The translations under genes were made by a program, and so were the position numbers. Positions 26,965-37,858 of a DNA stretch of 64,000 bases are shown one piece after another. The DNA comes from Lactiplantibacillus mudanjiangensis (GTDB lineage Bacteria > Bacillota > Bacilli > Lactobacillales > Lactobacillaceae). Location of the stretch: assembly GCF_005405385.1 (NCBI RefSeq), contig NZ_BJDY01000004.1:62001-126000 (forward strand), read 5' to 3'. Under the pieces are notes generated by a model, which worked only from the letters and a program-made list of their open reading frames with translations, was not told the origin of the DNA and ran no database searches. The first letter of the stretch is position 1. Each line of letters starts with the position of its first letter.

Positions 26965-27639
26965 ATGGCAGAAACAAAAATTCCACGAGCAACGGCCAAA
27001 CGGCTACCAATCTATTACCGGTATTTAAATATTCTTTTAGATGCTGATAAGAAACGTGTGTCATCAACGGAGCTTTCCGAAGCGGTTAAAGTTGATTCGG
27101 CCACGATTCGACGTGACTTTTCGTATTTTGGTGCGTTAGGCAAACGTGGTTATGGTTATGATGTTGAAAAGCTATTGGCATTTTTTAAGAAGATCTTAAA
27201 TCAAGATACGCTAACTAACGTGGCGTTAATCGGGGTTGGGAACTTAGGTCATGCGTTGTTGAATTTCAACTTTCATAAGAACAGCAATGTCCGGATTTCA
27301 GCAGCATTTGATGTCAATGAATCCATTGCGAATACCGTGCAAAGTGGTGTGCCAGTTTATCCGATGACGGAGTTGAAGAAGCAATTAATCGAACAACAAA
27401 TCGAGATTGCGATTCTAACGGTGCCAACATCAGTTGTTCAATCGGTAACCGATGAACTTGTTGATGCCGATGTTAAGGGGATCATGAACTTTACCCCATT
27501 ACGGATTTCGGTCCCAGATACGATTCGGGTTCAAAACGTTGATTTAACCAACGAGTTACAAACGTTGATCTACTTTATCGAACATTATGGTGAACAATTG
27601 GGCGATAATCAGCTCGATTCAAATGATAATCATGCTTAA
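26965..27639 (+). CDS. rex: Redox-sensing transcriptional repressor Rex
   Basis: Rex (224 residues) represses fermentation and NADH-reoxidation genes until NADH rises. It shows the N-terminal winged helix ([35 protein letters not shown]) and the Rossmann motif [22 protein letters not shown] precedes the ATG. Synteny with Bacillus (ydiF-rex-ydiL-groES) supports the call. Confidence 0.96.
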   Translation: MAETKIPRATAKRLPIYYRYLNILLDADKKRVSSTELSEAVKVDSATIRRDFSYFGALGKRGYGYDVEKLLAFFKKILNQDTLTNVALIGVGNLGHALLNFNFHKNSNVRISAAFDVNESIANTVQSGVPVYPMTELKKQLIEQQIEIAILTVPTSVVQSVTDELVDADVKGIMNFTPLRISVPDTIRVQNVDLTNELQTLIYFIEHYGEQLGDNQLDSNDNHA

Positions 27640-27688
27640 AAAGTAAAAGTCATCTTCAATTTTTATTGAAGATGACTTTTACTTTTTT
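27638..27688. terminator. Bidirectional terminator between rex and the CPBP gene
   Basis: A perfect inverted repeat of about 23 bp (from AAAAAGTAAAAGTC to GACTTTTACTTTTT) with a short T loop spans the ends of the converging genes. Confidence 0.88.
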
Positions 27689-28322
27689 AATGTAAGAAAA
27701 CTTGCACGACAATGAGCGCATTCATTAAAATGTGGGCGAACATTGACGTTTGAATGCGACCGGTATGCCGATATAGCCAACAGAACCAAAGACCTAAGCA
27801 AGCGTAAAGCACGATATGACCGTCAGCATGGGCGAAACTAAATAAGAGGCTAGCAATTAAAGCCGCACCGACAGTCCCCAACATCGGGGTAAAGTTGCCA
27901 AATAGGACTTTACGAAAGACAATTTCTTCCATGATTGGTGCCCCAACAAAGATCGCCAAAAAGAAAAACGGATATTTTTGGCCAACGGTTAGTAGGGTTG
28001 TCGTATTGGTTGATGCTGTGGAGTAGCCGAGCCATTGGGTGATTTGTAAAATAACCAATTGACCAACAATCGCGACAACTAACCCTGCGATACTCCAAAA
28101 TAGCACTTTGAGCCAAGACTGAGGTTGGCTTTCTATTTGATTGGATTTAGGTGAGCGTGTCGCCAACCAGAGGAGTACGACAGCCCCAATTAAATAATCC
28201 AATGTTTGGATTAAAAACACTTGGCTACCAAGGTTTTGGAAAGCTGCGGTTAGCACGCTTGGTAGTGCATAAATGATAAAGTAAACAATTAAAATCAGCA
28301 GTGATTGCCGACGATTTGACAT
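27687..28322 (-). CDS. CPBP family intramembrane metalloprotease
   Basis: This 211-residue protein has about six hydrophobic segments and the CPBP/Abi motifs: EEIVFR (EExxxR, about residue 130) and FSFAHAD (FxxxH, about residue 166). These residues hold the zinc of a membrane-embedded protease. It sits at the place of ydiL next to groES, read in the opposite direction. The substrate is unknown. Confidence 0.88.
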   Translation of the reverse strand: MSNRRQSLLILIVYFIIYALPSVLTAAFQNLGSQVFLIQTLDYLIGAVVLLWLATRSPKSNQIESQPQSWLKVLFWSIAGLVVAIVGQLVILQITQWLGYSTASTNTTTLLTVGQKYPFFFLAIFVGAPIMEEIVFRKVLFGNFTPMLGTVGAALIASLLFSFAHADGHIVLYACLGLWFCWLYRHTGRIQTSMFAHILMNALIVVQVFLH

Positions 28323-28401
28323 GAACTCACATCCTCAAAAGGGTTTTGATAGCCTCATTATAGTCGATTTGACATTCTTTGACTAATTATTGACAAAATC
28401 C

Positions 28402-28468
28402 TTGCATTCTCCAATGAAAATGATATAGTTGACTTTGTGATTAGCACTTAGCTATTAAGAGTGCTAAA
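28402..28468 (+). promoter_or_regulatory. groESL promoter with CIRCE operator
   Basis: TTGCAT (28402-28407) and TATAGT (28424-28429) are 16 bp apart. Just downstream, TTAGCACTT (28442-28450), nine bases, and GAGTGCTAA (28460-28468) form the CIRCE element, with one mismatch from the perfect inverted repeat. HrcA binds it to repress the chaperonin genes. Confidence 0.92.
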
Positions 28469-28492
28469 AAAGAAATAAATGGAGGGATTCAC

Positions 28493-28777
28493 GTGTTAAA
28501 ACCATTAGGAGATCGTGTTATCTTGCAACAACAAGCAGAAGAAGAACAAATGGTTGGTGGAATTGTCATCGCCAACAACGCTAAGGAAAAACCACAAAGC
28601 GGTAAAGTTGTTGCCGTAGCCGATGGTCGGATTTTAGACAACGGTACTAAGGTAGCGCCAAGCGTGAAAGTCGGCGATCAAGTATTGTTCGACAAGTACG
28701 CCGGTACTGAAGTTAAGTACGAAGGGTCAACCTATTTAGTCTTACACGAAAAAGATATCGTTGCGATTGAAGACTAA
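28493..28777 (+). CDS. groES: Co-chaperonin GroES
   Basis: GroES (94 residues) caps the GroEL chamber. It shows [11 protein letters not shown] at the start, the mobile-loop region [13 protein letters not shown], and [19 protein letters not shown] at the end. It is first of groES-groEL behind CIRCE, with GGAGGG before the start, which is GTG or the TTA-adjacent codon; the frame used begins at 28493. Confidence 0.97.
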   Translation: MLKPLGDRVILQQQAEEEQMVGGIVIANNAKEKPQSGKVVAVADGRILDNGTKVAPSVKVGDQVLFDKYAGTEVKYEGSTYLVLHEKDIVAIED

Positions 28778-28823
28778 TTCCATTTAAAGATAGAACGATT
28801 TAAAAAATAAATTTATGAGGTGA

Positions 28824-30458
<1,635 letters not shown>

Positions 30459-30469
30459 GCTTTAACTGG

Positions 30470-30504
30470 AAAAAACACCTACTCACTTGAGTAGGTGTTT
30501 TTTT
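30470..30504 (+). terminator. Terminator after groEL
   Basis: AAAAACACCTACTCA and TGAGTAGGTGTTTTTTT arms form a strong stem-loop. Confidence 0.9.
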
Positions 30505-30691
30505 GTGAGGATTTGAAAAGAATGTTTGCGGGGGGAAAGTCCTGAATTGTTAGGCTTAAGCAGGTACGGTCAACAAAAAAATCAGAACTTCCGATTAAAC
30601 GTGTAGTATTTACGAATTTAAAGTAGTAAAATCATCTTTGACTTAGCACTTACTTGGGAATAATTATTTTGAGAATAAAGGAGTTATTAAC

Positions 30692-32527
30692 ATGTGGCGT
30701 TATTTAAAACGGTTGATTATCGGGAAACCGTTAAAGACCATGGACGAAGGTGGGCAATCCCTCACTAAGTTCAAGGCGTTGGCGCTGCTCTCTTCAGACG
30801 CACTGTCTTCAGTAGCTTATGGGACTGAGCAAATTACAACGGTGTTAATTACACTATCAGCTGCCGCGTTAATGTATCAGCTATATGCTGCCGCGTTAGT
30901 TTTAGTACTATTGTTTGCAATTACGATGTCTTATCGTCAAATCATTCGGGCTTATCCCTCTGGTGGGGGCGCCTATGTGGTGGCTAGTACCAACTGGGGA
31001 CGACCAGCCGGATTAGTTGCTGGGGGGTCCTTGTTAGTTGATTATATGCTAACGGTGGCAGTTTCGGTAACTTCAGGGACTGAAGCCATTACATCGGCCA
31101 TACCGGCGTTAGGGTCTTATCAGGTGCTAATTGCGGTGTTAATCGTACTTGCGATTATGGCACTGAATTTACGAGGAATGCGCGAATCGGCATCCTTTTT
31201 AACGTTCCCAGTTTATTTCTTTATCATCATGATTGTCGGGATGATTCTGTGGGGCGTTGTGAATATTGCGAGTGGTAACTTAACTTACCATGCGGCTGCA
31301 CCGGTTGGTGGGGCTGTCAAAGGAATGACGTTGGTGCTGTTTTTACGGGCGTTCTCATCGGGTTCTTCTTCATTAACTGGGGTTGAAGCGATTAGTAATG
31401 CGGTACCGAACTTTAAACGGCCCAAACGCAAGAATGCGGCCAATACTTTAGCGATCATGTCGTTAGTTTTGGCAGCTTTCTTTGGTGGAATCACGTATTT
31501 AAGCTATTATTTAGGAATCAGACCAGAATCTGGTAATACTGTCTTGTCACAAATTGCGACCGCTGTTTTTGGTCACGGTTTGTTCTATTACTTGTTACAA
31601 TTAGCAACCGCGTTAATTTTAGCCGTTGCTGCCAATACTGGGTTCTCAGCCTTTCCAATTTTGGCTTACAACTTAGCAAAAGATAAATTTTTACCACATG
31701 CTTACATGGATCGTGGTGATCGTTTAGGTTATTCCAATGGGATTATTTCATTAGCAGTCGGTGCTATTGTGTTGATCTTTATTTTCCATGGTCAAACGGC
31801 ATTGTTAATTCCATTGTATGCGGTCGGTGTTTTCGTGCCATTTGTATTGTCTCAATCAGGGATGATTATCCATTGGTTGCGTGAACGTGGGCAATGGTGG
31901 TGGTTAAAAGCATCAGTTAACTTGCTTGGTGCCTTAATTTCATTGGGACTAGTGGTTTTCTTGTTTGCTTTACATTTCGGCAATGTTTGGCCTTACTTGA
32001 TTGTGATGCCAGCCTTGCTCTATATGTTTTATCGGATTCACATGCATTACAAACGAGTGGCTGCGCAATTACGTGTGGTGGCGAAAGAAAAGGCCGAGTT
32101 GCACGATTACGATGGTGCGACGGTCATTGTTTTAGTTTCTAATGTGACGCGGGTAACGGCAGCGGCCGTCAACTATGCGCGATCGATTGGGGATTATGTG
32201 ATTGCGATGCATGTGTCGTTTGATGAAAATCCTGAAAAGGAACATAAAACGGCGGCTGAATTTAAATCAACCTTCCCGGATGTTCGGTTCGTGGATATTC
32301 ATTCATCTTATCGGTCAATTGCAACACCAACCCTGCGTTTCTGTGATGTGATTGCTAAGCGAGCTGCTGAGCGTAACTTCTCGACCACGGTCTTAGTGCC
32401 ACAATTCGTACCTAAGAAACCTTGGCAAAATATTTTGCATAACCAAACGAGTTTACGGCTACGAGCGGTGTTAAATTCACGTGAAAATATTATTGTCTCG
32501 ACTTACAATTATCATTTAAAAGAATAG
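30692..32527 (+). CDS. kimA: KimA-type potassium importer (APC superfamily)
   Basis: This 611-residue protein closely resembles KimA (YdaO) of Bacillus subtilis: the opening IGKPLKTMDEGGQSLTKFKAL, LSSDALSSVAYGTEQ, SYRQIIRAYPSGGGAYVV and LTGVEAISNAVPNF. It has about 12 membrane segments and a soluble C-terminal domain of about 150 residues. KimA imports potassium, and c-di-AMP restrains it. No c-di-AMP riboswitch is apparent upstream. Many annotations call it an amino acid permease; the KimA call rests on sequence resemblance I recognise. Confidence 0.82.
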   Translation: MWRYLKRLIIGKPLKTMDEGGQSLTKFKALALLSSDALSSVAYGTEQITTVLITLSAAALMYQLYAAALVLVLLFAITMSYRQIIRAYPSGGGAYVVASTNWGRPAGLVAGGSLLVDYMLTVAVSVTSGTEAITSAIPALGSYQVLIAVLIVLAIMALNLRGMRESASFLTFPVYFFIIMIVGMILWGVVNIASGNLTYHAAAPVGGAVKGMTLVLFLRAFSSGSSSLTGVEAISNAVPNFKRPKRKNAANTLAIMSLVLAAFFGGITYLSYYLGIRPESGNTVLSQIATAVFGHGLFYYLLQLATALILAVAANTGFSAFPILAYNLAKDKFLPHAYMDRGDRLGYSNGIISLAVGAIVLIFIFHGQTALLIPLYAVGVFVPFVLSQSGMIIHWLRERGQWWWLKASVNLLGALISLGLVVFLFALHFGNVWPYLIVMPALLYMFYRIHMHYKRVAAQLRVVAKEKAELHDYDGATVIVLVSNVTRVTAAAVNYARSIGDYVIAMHVSFDENPEKEHKTAAEFKSTFPDVRFVDIHSSYRSIATPTLRFCDVIAKRAAERNFSTTVLVPQFVPKKPWQNILHNQTSLRLRAVLNSRENIIVSTYNYHLKE

Positions 32528-32534
32528 TTATCCA

Positions 32535-32574
32535 GACGTGGTTAGCCTAATTAGGGGCTAATCGCGTCTTTTTT
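32535..32574 (+). terminator. Terminator after kimA
   Basis: GACG-GGTTAGCC and GGCTAATC-CGTC arms are followed by six T. Confidence 0.8.
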
Positions 32575-32679
32575 ATGATGAAATGGCCTGTAATTCGGAA
32601 GTTTCTGTGAATCAAGTTGTCAAGGACGGCTTTGATTTGTATAATTATCAGTAATTAACGAAAGAGGGGTTACGCGCAA

Positions 32680-33777
32680 ATGATTAGATTTGAAATCTTA
32701 GTCTGCTTAATGGCGACCATGATGATCTCCGCAATCTTAACGCCGTTTGTGCGAAAACTTGCGTTTAAAATCGGTGCGGTTGATAAACCGAATCAACGGC
32801 GAGTCAATAAAGTGCCCATGCCAACCATGGGGGGCTTGGCAATCTTTTTATCGTATACGATTGGTTCAACCTTACTGTATTTTATGCATCAGTTTCCGAC
32901 GCGGTTATTTATCGCGTTACTCGGTGCCGAGCTGATTATTTTGGCAACTGGGATTATTGACGATATTTATGAATTGAAACCCCGGCAAAAAATGTTGGGC
33001 ATTACGTTAGCGGCGCTGGAAGTTTACTTTATTGGGGGCGTCCGGATGACGACATTTACGTTCCCATTTATTGGCCTAATTCACTTCCATTGGCTGAGTT
33101 TACCGATTACGCTGCTATGGATTCTAGCGATTACGAATGCGATTAACTTGATTGATGGTCTCGATGGTTTAGCTACCGGGGTCTCGATTATCGCTTTGAG
33201 TACATCTGGGATCATTGGTCTATTCTTTTTGAATGCCAATACGTTTGTTTCATTGATGATCTTTACATTAGTTGCGGCGATGTTAGGCTTTTTACCATAT
33301 AATTTTTTCCCGGCTCGAATTTATTTAGGGGACACTGGTTCCTTGTTCATTGGGTTTATGACCGCGGTATTCTCGTTATTCGGTCTGAAAAACGTGACCT
33401 TAATTTCGGTCGGAATTCCGGTCATGATTTTGGGTGTGCCAATCACCGACACGGTTTACGCGATGATTCGGCGGATTTTAAATAAAAAGCCAATCTCACA
33501 AGCTGATAAGCACCATCTACATCATCGGTTGATGCAGTTGGGGTTAACACATCGGCAAACGGTGATGGTTATTTATGGTATTGCGCTGATCTTTTCGTTC
33601 ATTTCACTGCTTTATCCCATTTCATCTATCGGCGGGTCCATTCTGTTAACGATTGGGTTGTTGTTTGGATTGGAATTGTTTGTGGAAGCGATCGGTTTGG
33701 CCGGTGACAACCGACAGCCACTATTGAATTGGATTAAACGAACCGTGGCACGTTTTACATCTAAAAGTAGCCATTAA
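32680..33777 (+). CDS. tagO: Undecaprenyl-phosphate GlcNAc-1-phosphate transferase (TagO/TarO)
   Basis: This 365-residue protein of the MraY/WecA family has 10-11 membrane segments and the signatures KVPMPTMGGLAIF, GIIDDIYELKPRQKM (DD motif), NAINLIDGLDGLATG, YLGDTGSLFIGF and the HHLHHRLMQLG loop. It starts wall teichoic acid or other surface polymer synthesis by moving GlcNAc-1-phosphate onto the lipid carrier. AGAGGGG lies upstream. It is flanked by terminators, so it is transcribed alone. Confidence 0.92.
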   Translation: MIRFEILVCLMATMMISAILTPFVRKLAFKIGAVDKPNQRRVNKVPMPTMGGLAIFLSYTIGSTLLYFMHQFPTRLFIALLGAELIILATGIIDDIYELKPRQKMLGITLAALEVYFIGGVRMTTFTFPFIGLIHFHWLSLPITLLWILAITNAINLIDGLDGLATGVSIIALSTSGIIGLFFLNANTFVSLMIFTLVAAMLGFLPYNFFPARIYLGDTGSLFIGFMTAVFSLFGLKNVTLISVGIPVMILGVPITDTVYAMIRRILNKKPISQADKHHLHHRLMQLGLTHRQTVMVIYGIALIFSFISLLYPISSIGGSILLTIGLLFGLELFVEAIGLAGDNRQPLLNWIKRTVARFTSKSSH

Positions 33778-33786
33778 GTACTGAAT

Positions 33787-33821
33787 GTCTGTGGACCAAT
33801 GAAGGTTCACAGGCTTTTTTT
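33787..33821 (+). terminator. Terminator after tagO
   Basis: GTCTGTGGACC (33787-33797) pairs with GGTTCACAGGC (33804-33814) and runs into seven T. Confidence 0.82.
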
Positions 33822-33852
33822 GTTGACCGATGTTTGGTCAATTTAACTAACC

Positions 33853-33917
33853 TTTACGTAAACTATACAAGGGTTTTACATAAACCTTATTTTGTATTTA
33901 CAAACGACTCGTAATAT
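33853..33917 (+). promoter_or_regulatory. PhoP-type promoter of the stand-alone pstS
   Basis: Half-sites start at 33853 (TTTACG), 33864 (TATACA), 33875 (TTTACA), 33886 (weak) and 33897 (TTTACA), a strict 11 bp period. The last is exactly 9 nt before TAATAT (33912-33917). This matches tandem TTTACA-type PhoP boxes and is identical in layout to the promoters at 46310 and 21732. Confidence 0.82.
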
Positions 33918-33933
33918 TAAGATTGTTCCAATG

Positions 33934-34035
33934 GCAATCAAGATTGTTTAAATCATCAAACGGTGATCATGCTCGTATCACAACAAGGCACTTCCTACCC
34001 AGAATTGCTGGTTTTGATGACGCAATCTTGATTGC
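33934..34035 (+). other. Long-stem structure in the pstS leader RNA
   Basis: 33934-33946 pairs perfectly with 34023-34035 (13 bp), and 33953-33960 with 34013-34020 (8 bp), with a small GTGAT/ATCAC hairpin inside. It fills almost all of the roughly 145 nt leader between the Pho promoter and the ribosome site. No T run follows, so it is not a terminator. It could stabilise the mRNA or regulate translation. Confidence 0.6.
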
Positions 34036-34068
34036 ACTAATTTTGATAAATCGAGAAGGGGAGTTTCT

Positions 34069-34968
34069 ATGATGAAAAAAGCAGTGACATTTGGGGCGCT
34101 GGCCGTGACGATGACGGTCTTGTTAGCTGGTTGCGGGAGTAGCTCAGCAACAAGTACTAAGAGTAGCAGTAGTAGTAAAGCAAAAACAACTAAGATTGTT
34201 GCCACCGGTTCGACTGCGTTACAACCGTTAGTTGAACAAGCTGGTCAAGAATTTCAAAATGAACATGCCAATGTGACAATTAACGTGCAAGGTGGCGGTT
34301 CAGGTGCAGGATTAAGCCAAGTTGCCAAAGGCTCTGTGAACATTGGTAACTCCGACTTATTTGCTCAAGAACAATCTGGCTTGGATAGTAAAGGTTTGGT
34401 TGATCATAAAGTTGCCGTTGTTGGGATGGCACCAGTTGTCAACAAAGACGCCGGTGTGACCAATATCTCTAAGGCACAGTTAGTTAAAATCTTCCAAGGT
34501 AAGATTAAAAATTGGAAGGCCGTTGGTGGTAAAAATGAAAAGATTACCGTTGTTAACCGGGCTCAAGGAAGTGGGACACGGGCTACTTTTGAAAAGTGGG
34601 GATTAAATAACGCTAAAGTGGCCACAAGCCAAGAACAAGATTCTAATGGGACGGTTCAAAAGATCGTTTCAACGACCCCTGGTGCGATTAGTTACTTAGC
34701 GTTCTCTTACGTTAAGAGTGGATTGCAACCATTATCGATTGATAACGTTAAGCCAACCGAAGCCAACGTTGCGACTAACAAGTGGAAGATTTGGGCTTAT
34801 GAACATATGTATACGAAGGGCAAACCAACCGGTGAACTCGCTAGCTTCTTAACTTATATGACGTCGAAGGGCGTTCAAGGCTCACTTGTTAAAAAGCTTG
34901 GCTACATTCCGTTAACTTCTATGAAGGTTGATCGTGGCATGTCTGGCAAAATTACACAATTAAATTAA
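34069..34968 (+). CDS. pstS: Phosphate-binding lipoprotein PstS, stand-alone copy
   Basis: This 299-residue protein has a signal peptide with lipobox LLAGC, then a Ser/Thr/Lys linker and the PstS fold: TGSTALQPLVEQAG, NVQGGGSGAGLSQV, GNSDLFAQEQ and NRAQGSGTRATFEKWG. It binds phosphate outside the cell for the PstCAB transporter encoded 12 kb away. The ATG at 34069 or the next codon (34072) may be used; GAAGGGGAG lies upstream. It is a single-gene unit between a Pho promoter and a terminator. Confidence 0.94.
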   Translation: MMKKAVTFGALAVTMTVLLAGCGSSSATSTKSSSSSKAKTTKIVATGSTALQPLVEQAGQEFQNEHANVTINVQGGGSGAGLSQVAKGSVNIGNSDLFAQEQSGLDSKGLVDHKVAVVGMAPVVNKDAGVTNISKAQLVKIFQGKIKNWKAVGGKNEKITVVNRAQGSGTRATFEKWGLNNAKVATSQEQDSNGTVQKIVSTTPGAISYLAFSYVKSGLQPLSIDNVKPTEANVATNKWKIWAYEHMYTKGKPTGELASFLTYMTSKGVQGSLVKKLGYIPLTSMKVDRGMSGKITQLN

Positions 34969-34986
34969 AACTAGACTTTAGATAGC

Positions 34987-35025
34987 CAAAAAGGAGTTAC
35001 CCATTGCGGGTAGCTCCTTTTTTTT
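34987..35025. terminator. Bidirectional terminator between pstS and yigZ-type gene
   Basis: AAAAAGGAGTTACCC and GGGTAGCTCCTTTTTTT arms serve both converging genes. Confidence 0.85.
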
Positions 35026-35668
35026 AGGCGTTTTTTTCAATTGGAACTTCAACAAATTGTTGTCCTTGATCGGCAAAAGTAGCCTGACCACTGAGCAAGT
35101 TGTTAATTTCAATTTTTGTGTCAGGCACCGCTGGAACTGCCACAGCGATAACCATGGTAACCGCGACACCGTAGTCGGTTTGAAGTGTTGCTAACTGATG
35201 TTGAGTTAAATAATAATTCAGTGCATCAACATGGCGATAGTCAATGGTTATTGCTAGCTTGGTTTCTAACAGGCGCTGAACTTTACCAATTTGTTGAATT
35301 GCTTGAACTGGGGTATTGTTGTAAGCCCGAATGAGACCGCCGGCACCGAGTTTAATGCCACCAAAATAACGGGTGACTACTGCGAGGACATCATGGACCT
35401 CGTTTAATTTAAGGGCTTCTAAAATAGGGACTCCGGCTGTGCCTGACGGTTCGCCATCGTCACTCATGCGTTGAATATGATCATCATCGCCGAGGACGTA
35501 GGCAAAACAGTGATGGTTGGCTTTGGATTCAGCCGCTCGAACTGCCGCAATTTTTTGTTGGGCATCAGCCTCGTCACTAATTCGAAAAAGTTGAGCGATA
35601 AAACGTGACTTTTTAATGGTTTGTTCAAAAGTTGTATCGGTAGTAATTGTATAGTATGGGGTGGTCAA
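35024..35668 (-). CDS. YigZ/IMPACT family protein
   Basis: This protein of about 214 residues has the UPF0029 N-terminal domain with KSRFIAQLF, NHHCFAYVLG, DDGEPSGTAGVPIL and RYFGGIKLGAGGLIRAY, then a C-terminal ferredoxin-like domain. Related proteins occur next to competence genes in Firmicutes (yvyE beside comF). The TTG at 35668 stands 9 nt after AAGGAGG and is chosen over the codon at 35677, which lies inside the ribosome site spacing. The molecular function is not settled. Confidence 0.88.
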   Translation of the reverse strand: MTTPYYTITTDTTFEQTIKKSRFIAQLFRISDEADAQQKIAAVRAAESKANHHCFAYVLGDDDHIQRMSDDGEPSGTAGVPILEALKLNEVHDVLAVVTRYFGGIKLGAGGLIRAYNNTPVQAIQQIGKVQRLLETKLAITIDYRHVDALNYYLTQHQLATLQTDYGVAVTMVIAVAVPAVPDTKIEINNLLSGQATFADQGQQFVEVPIEKNA

Positions 35669-35731
35669 AATTACCAACCTCCTTGAATAAGAATAGGTCT
35701 TAGCTGCGTAATTACCGTTAGGAGGTTAAGT

Positions 35732-37084
35732 ATGCAAGCTAAAGAATTATATGGACGTCAATTATTATTAACGCCGGTTGAAGCCCAGCAACTGCCAGCG
35801 GGTACCCAAAAATTGCCAGCTTTAAAGGTGACGGGGCAGCAGGTACAATGTTTACGATGTGGCAGTCAATTGCAACGTCGATGGGCGCAACTGCCAGATC
35901 ATCACTATTATTGTTATCAATGTTTGACCTTAGGACGGGTAAGTACCCTAACTTCATTGTATCATCTCCCGGAACCGAATGCGTTTACTGATTTACCAAG
36001 CTTAACCTGGGATGGGCAATTAACGGGGCCACAAACAGATTGCGCAAATCGGGTCAAGGCTGCCTTTCAAGCACGGCAGCGACACCTATTATGGGCCGTG
36101 ACGGGGGCTGGTAAAACAGAAATGTTATTTCCCGGGTTAGCGTGGGCTTTGCAGCAAGGATTGCGTGTCGCGGTGGCGTCACCACGAGTGGATGTTTGTC
36201 TAGAACTAGCCCCGCGTTTACAAGCGGCCTTTGCCACGACGACAGTCGCCGTTTTACATGGTCGACAACCGGCACCTTACGTTTATCGACAACTGACCGT
36301 GTGCACGACACATCAGTTATTGCGATTTCGCGAAGCTTTTGATGTTTTGGTGATTGATGAAGTTGACGCGTTTCCGTTTGCGGCTAATCCAAGGTTAACT
36401 TATGCCGTTGAACACGCGGTCAAGCCCACTGGTGCGGTACTGTATTTAACGGCTACGCCTAGTCGGGAGCTATTACAGCAAGTAAAACGTGGTCAATTGA
36501 CGATTAGTTACTTACCATTGCGATTTCATCGTCACTTATTGCCAAAGATTCAAGTGACTTTAGCACCAAAATGGTGGTCGCACCTGCAACATGGAAAATT
36601 AATCAAACCGGTTCAACGTTGGCTGACACAGTATGCAACATCGGGACGCCGCTTTTTAATCTTTGTGCCGCGGATTAGTCAATTAGCTATTGTGCAGGCG
36701 GCTATTCAACGGATGTTTCCAAAAATGATGGGACTAACGGTTTATTCCGCTGATCCTGAACGGTTGGATAAGGTCCAACAGATGCGTGATCAACAGGTTC
36801 AATATCTAGTGACGACAACCATTCTAGAACGTGGGGTAACTTTACCTGGTATTGATGTGATCGTGTTGGGTGCTGATGATGCCGTATTTTCAACTGCCGC
36901 TTTGGTTCAAATTGCAGGGCGTGTTGGCCGTAGTCGTGATCGGCCTACTGGTGCGGTTCATATGGTTTGTGCCAGTCATGCGCGTCACGTGAAACAAGCC
37001 CAACGCCAGATTAATCTTGTTAATCGGAAAGGACAACGCTTATTAAATGAATTGTCTACTTTGTCAACGACCGCTAACCACTAA
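35732..37084 (+). CDS. comFA: Competence helicase ComFA
   Basis: ComFA (450 residues) is a DEAD-box-like ATPase that helps pull single-stranded DNA into competent cells. It has an N-terminal zinc finger (CLRC...CYQC), Walker A AVTGAGKTEM, DEVDAFPF as Walker B, TATPS, and the C-terminal helicase motif QIAGRVGRSRD. GTTAGGAGG precedes the ATG. The 3' end overlaps comFC by 38 nt. It is divergent from the yigZ-type gene. Confidence 0.93.
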   Translation: MQAKELYGRQLLLTPVEAQQLPAGTQKLPALKVTGQQVQCLRCGSQLQRRWAQLPDHHYYCYQCLTLGRVSTLTSLYHLPEPNAFTDLPSLTWDGQLTGPQTDCANRVKAAFQARQRHLLWAVTGAGKTEMLFPGLAWALQQGLRVAVASPRVDVCLELAPRLQAAFATTTVAVLHGRQPAPYVYRQLTVCTTHQLLRFREAFDVLVIDEVDAFPFAANPRLTYAVEHAVKPTGAVLYLTATPSRELLQQVKRGQLTISYLPLRFHRHLLPKIQVTLAPKWWSHLQHGKLIKPVQRWLTQYATSGRRFLIFVPRISQLAIVQAAIQRMFPKMMGLTVYSADPERLDKVQQMRDQQVQYLVTTTILERGVTLPGIDVIVLGADDAVFSTAALVQIAGRVGRSRDRPTGAVHMVCASHARHVKQAQRQINLVNRKGQRLLNELSTLSTTANH

Positions 37085-37724
37085 ACTAACTTTAAAATGG
37101 GTATTGAGTTGGCAGCCAATCGTGCGGCCAGTTGTTTGTTCGTTGTGCTGGCAAGGATTCCGTCCGATCGATCGTCAGACGGCTTGTCCTGATTGCGGCC
37201 GGGCCCAATTACAGCCACAGGTTTGTCGGGATTGTCGCCGCTGGCCAACGCAAACTCAGTTTTATAATCAGGCTTTATTTGAGTATAATTCAGCAATGCA
37301 AGCTTATTTTAAAGCTTACAAATTTCAAGGTGATTTTCGACTACGGGCTGTTTTTCAAGCACGGCTTAAGCAAACATTGTCGACGATTAAGGCTGATGTT
37401 GTTGTGGCAATTCCGGTTAATCCAGCAACCATGCAGACGCGTGGCTTTAACCAAGTGACGGGATGGTTGGCAGCGGGCGAAAATGATGGTTGGTTAGTGA
37501 CACTAGCGACAACAAAAGCGATTAAACAAGCCACGAAGAATCGCCAAGACCGTCTATTAACGACGCAGCCATTTCAGTTGGCGGCTGAACACCCGGATTT
37601 GACCGGGAAAACGGTCGTGATTGTCGATGATGTTTATACGACTGGTCGAACAATTCGATATGCAGCGATGGTCATGCTAGAAAACGGTGCCAAGTCGGTA
37701 ATAGGGCTAACGGTAGCACGTTAA
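37047..37724 (+). CDS. comFC: Competence phosphoribosyltransferase-like protein ComFC
   Basis: ComFC (225 residues) has an N-terminal zinc module (CLLC, CSLC, CPDC, CRDC) and a type I phosphoribosyltransferase domain with the PRPP motif VVIVDDVYTTGRTI near residues 190-203. It works with ComFA in DNA uptake. Its start lies inside comFA, indicating coupled translation. Confidence 0.93.
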   Translation: MNCLLCQRPLTTKLTLKWVLSWQPIVRPVVCSLCWQGFRPIDRQTACPDCGRAQLQPQVCRDCRRWPTQTQFYNQALFEYNSAMQAYFKAYKFQGDFRLRAVFQARLKQTLSTIKADVVVAIPVNPATMQTRGFNQVTGWLAAGENDGWLVTLATTKAIKQATKNRQDRLLTTQPFQLAAEHPDLTGKTVVIVDDVYTTGRTIRYAAMVMLENGAKSVIGLTVAR

Positions 37725-37858
37725 ATATTGCGAAAATTGGCATTTGGATTGTTTATTGTAGCGCTTTCTATTATAATGAATTTAAGCAAAGTAATGAAAG
37801 AGTGGTCCTTTGATTACTTTGGGTGCACAGTTAATGTGTGTGAAGGGAGAGATAATCT

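Noticed and set aside
30505-30691. c-di-AMP (ydaO-type) riboswitch before the KimA-like gene
   Set aside because: The riboswitch precedes kimA in Bacillus, but I could not find its conserved core or a terminator hairpin here.
37754-37770. cre (CcpA) site before hpf
   Set aside because: The stretch TTGTAGCGCTTTCT differs from the consensus at three important positions.
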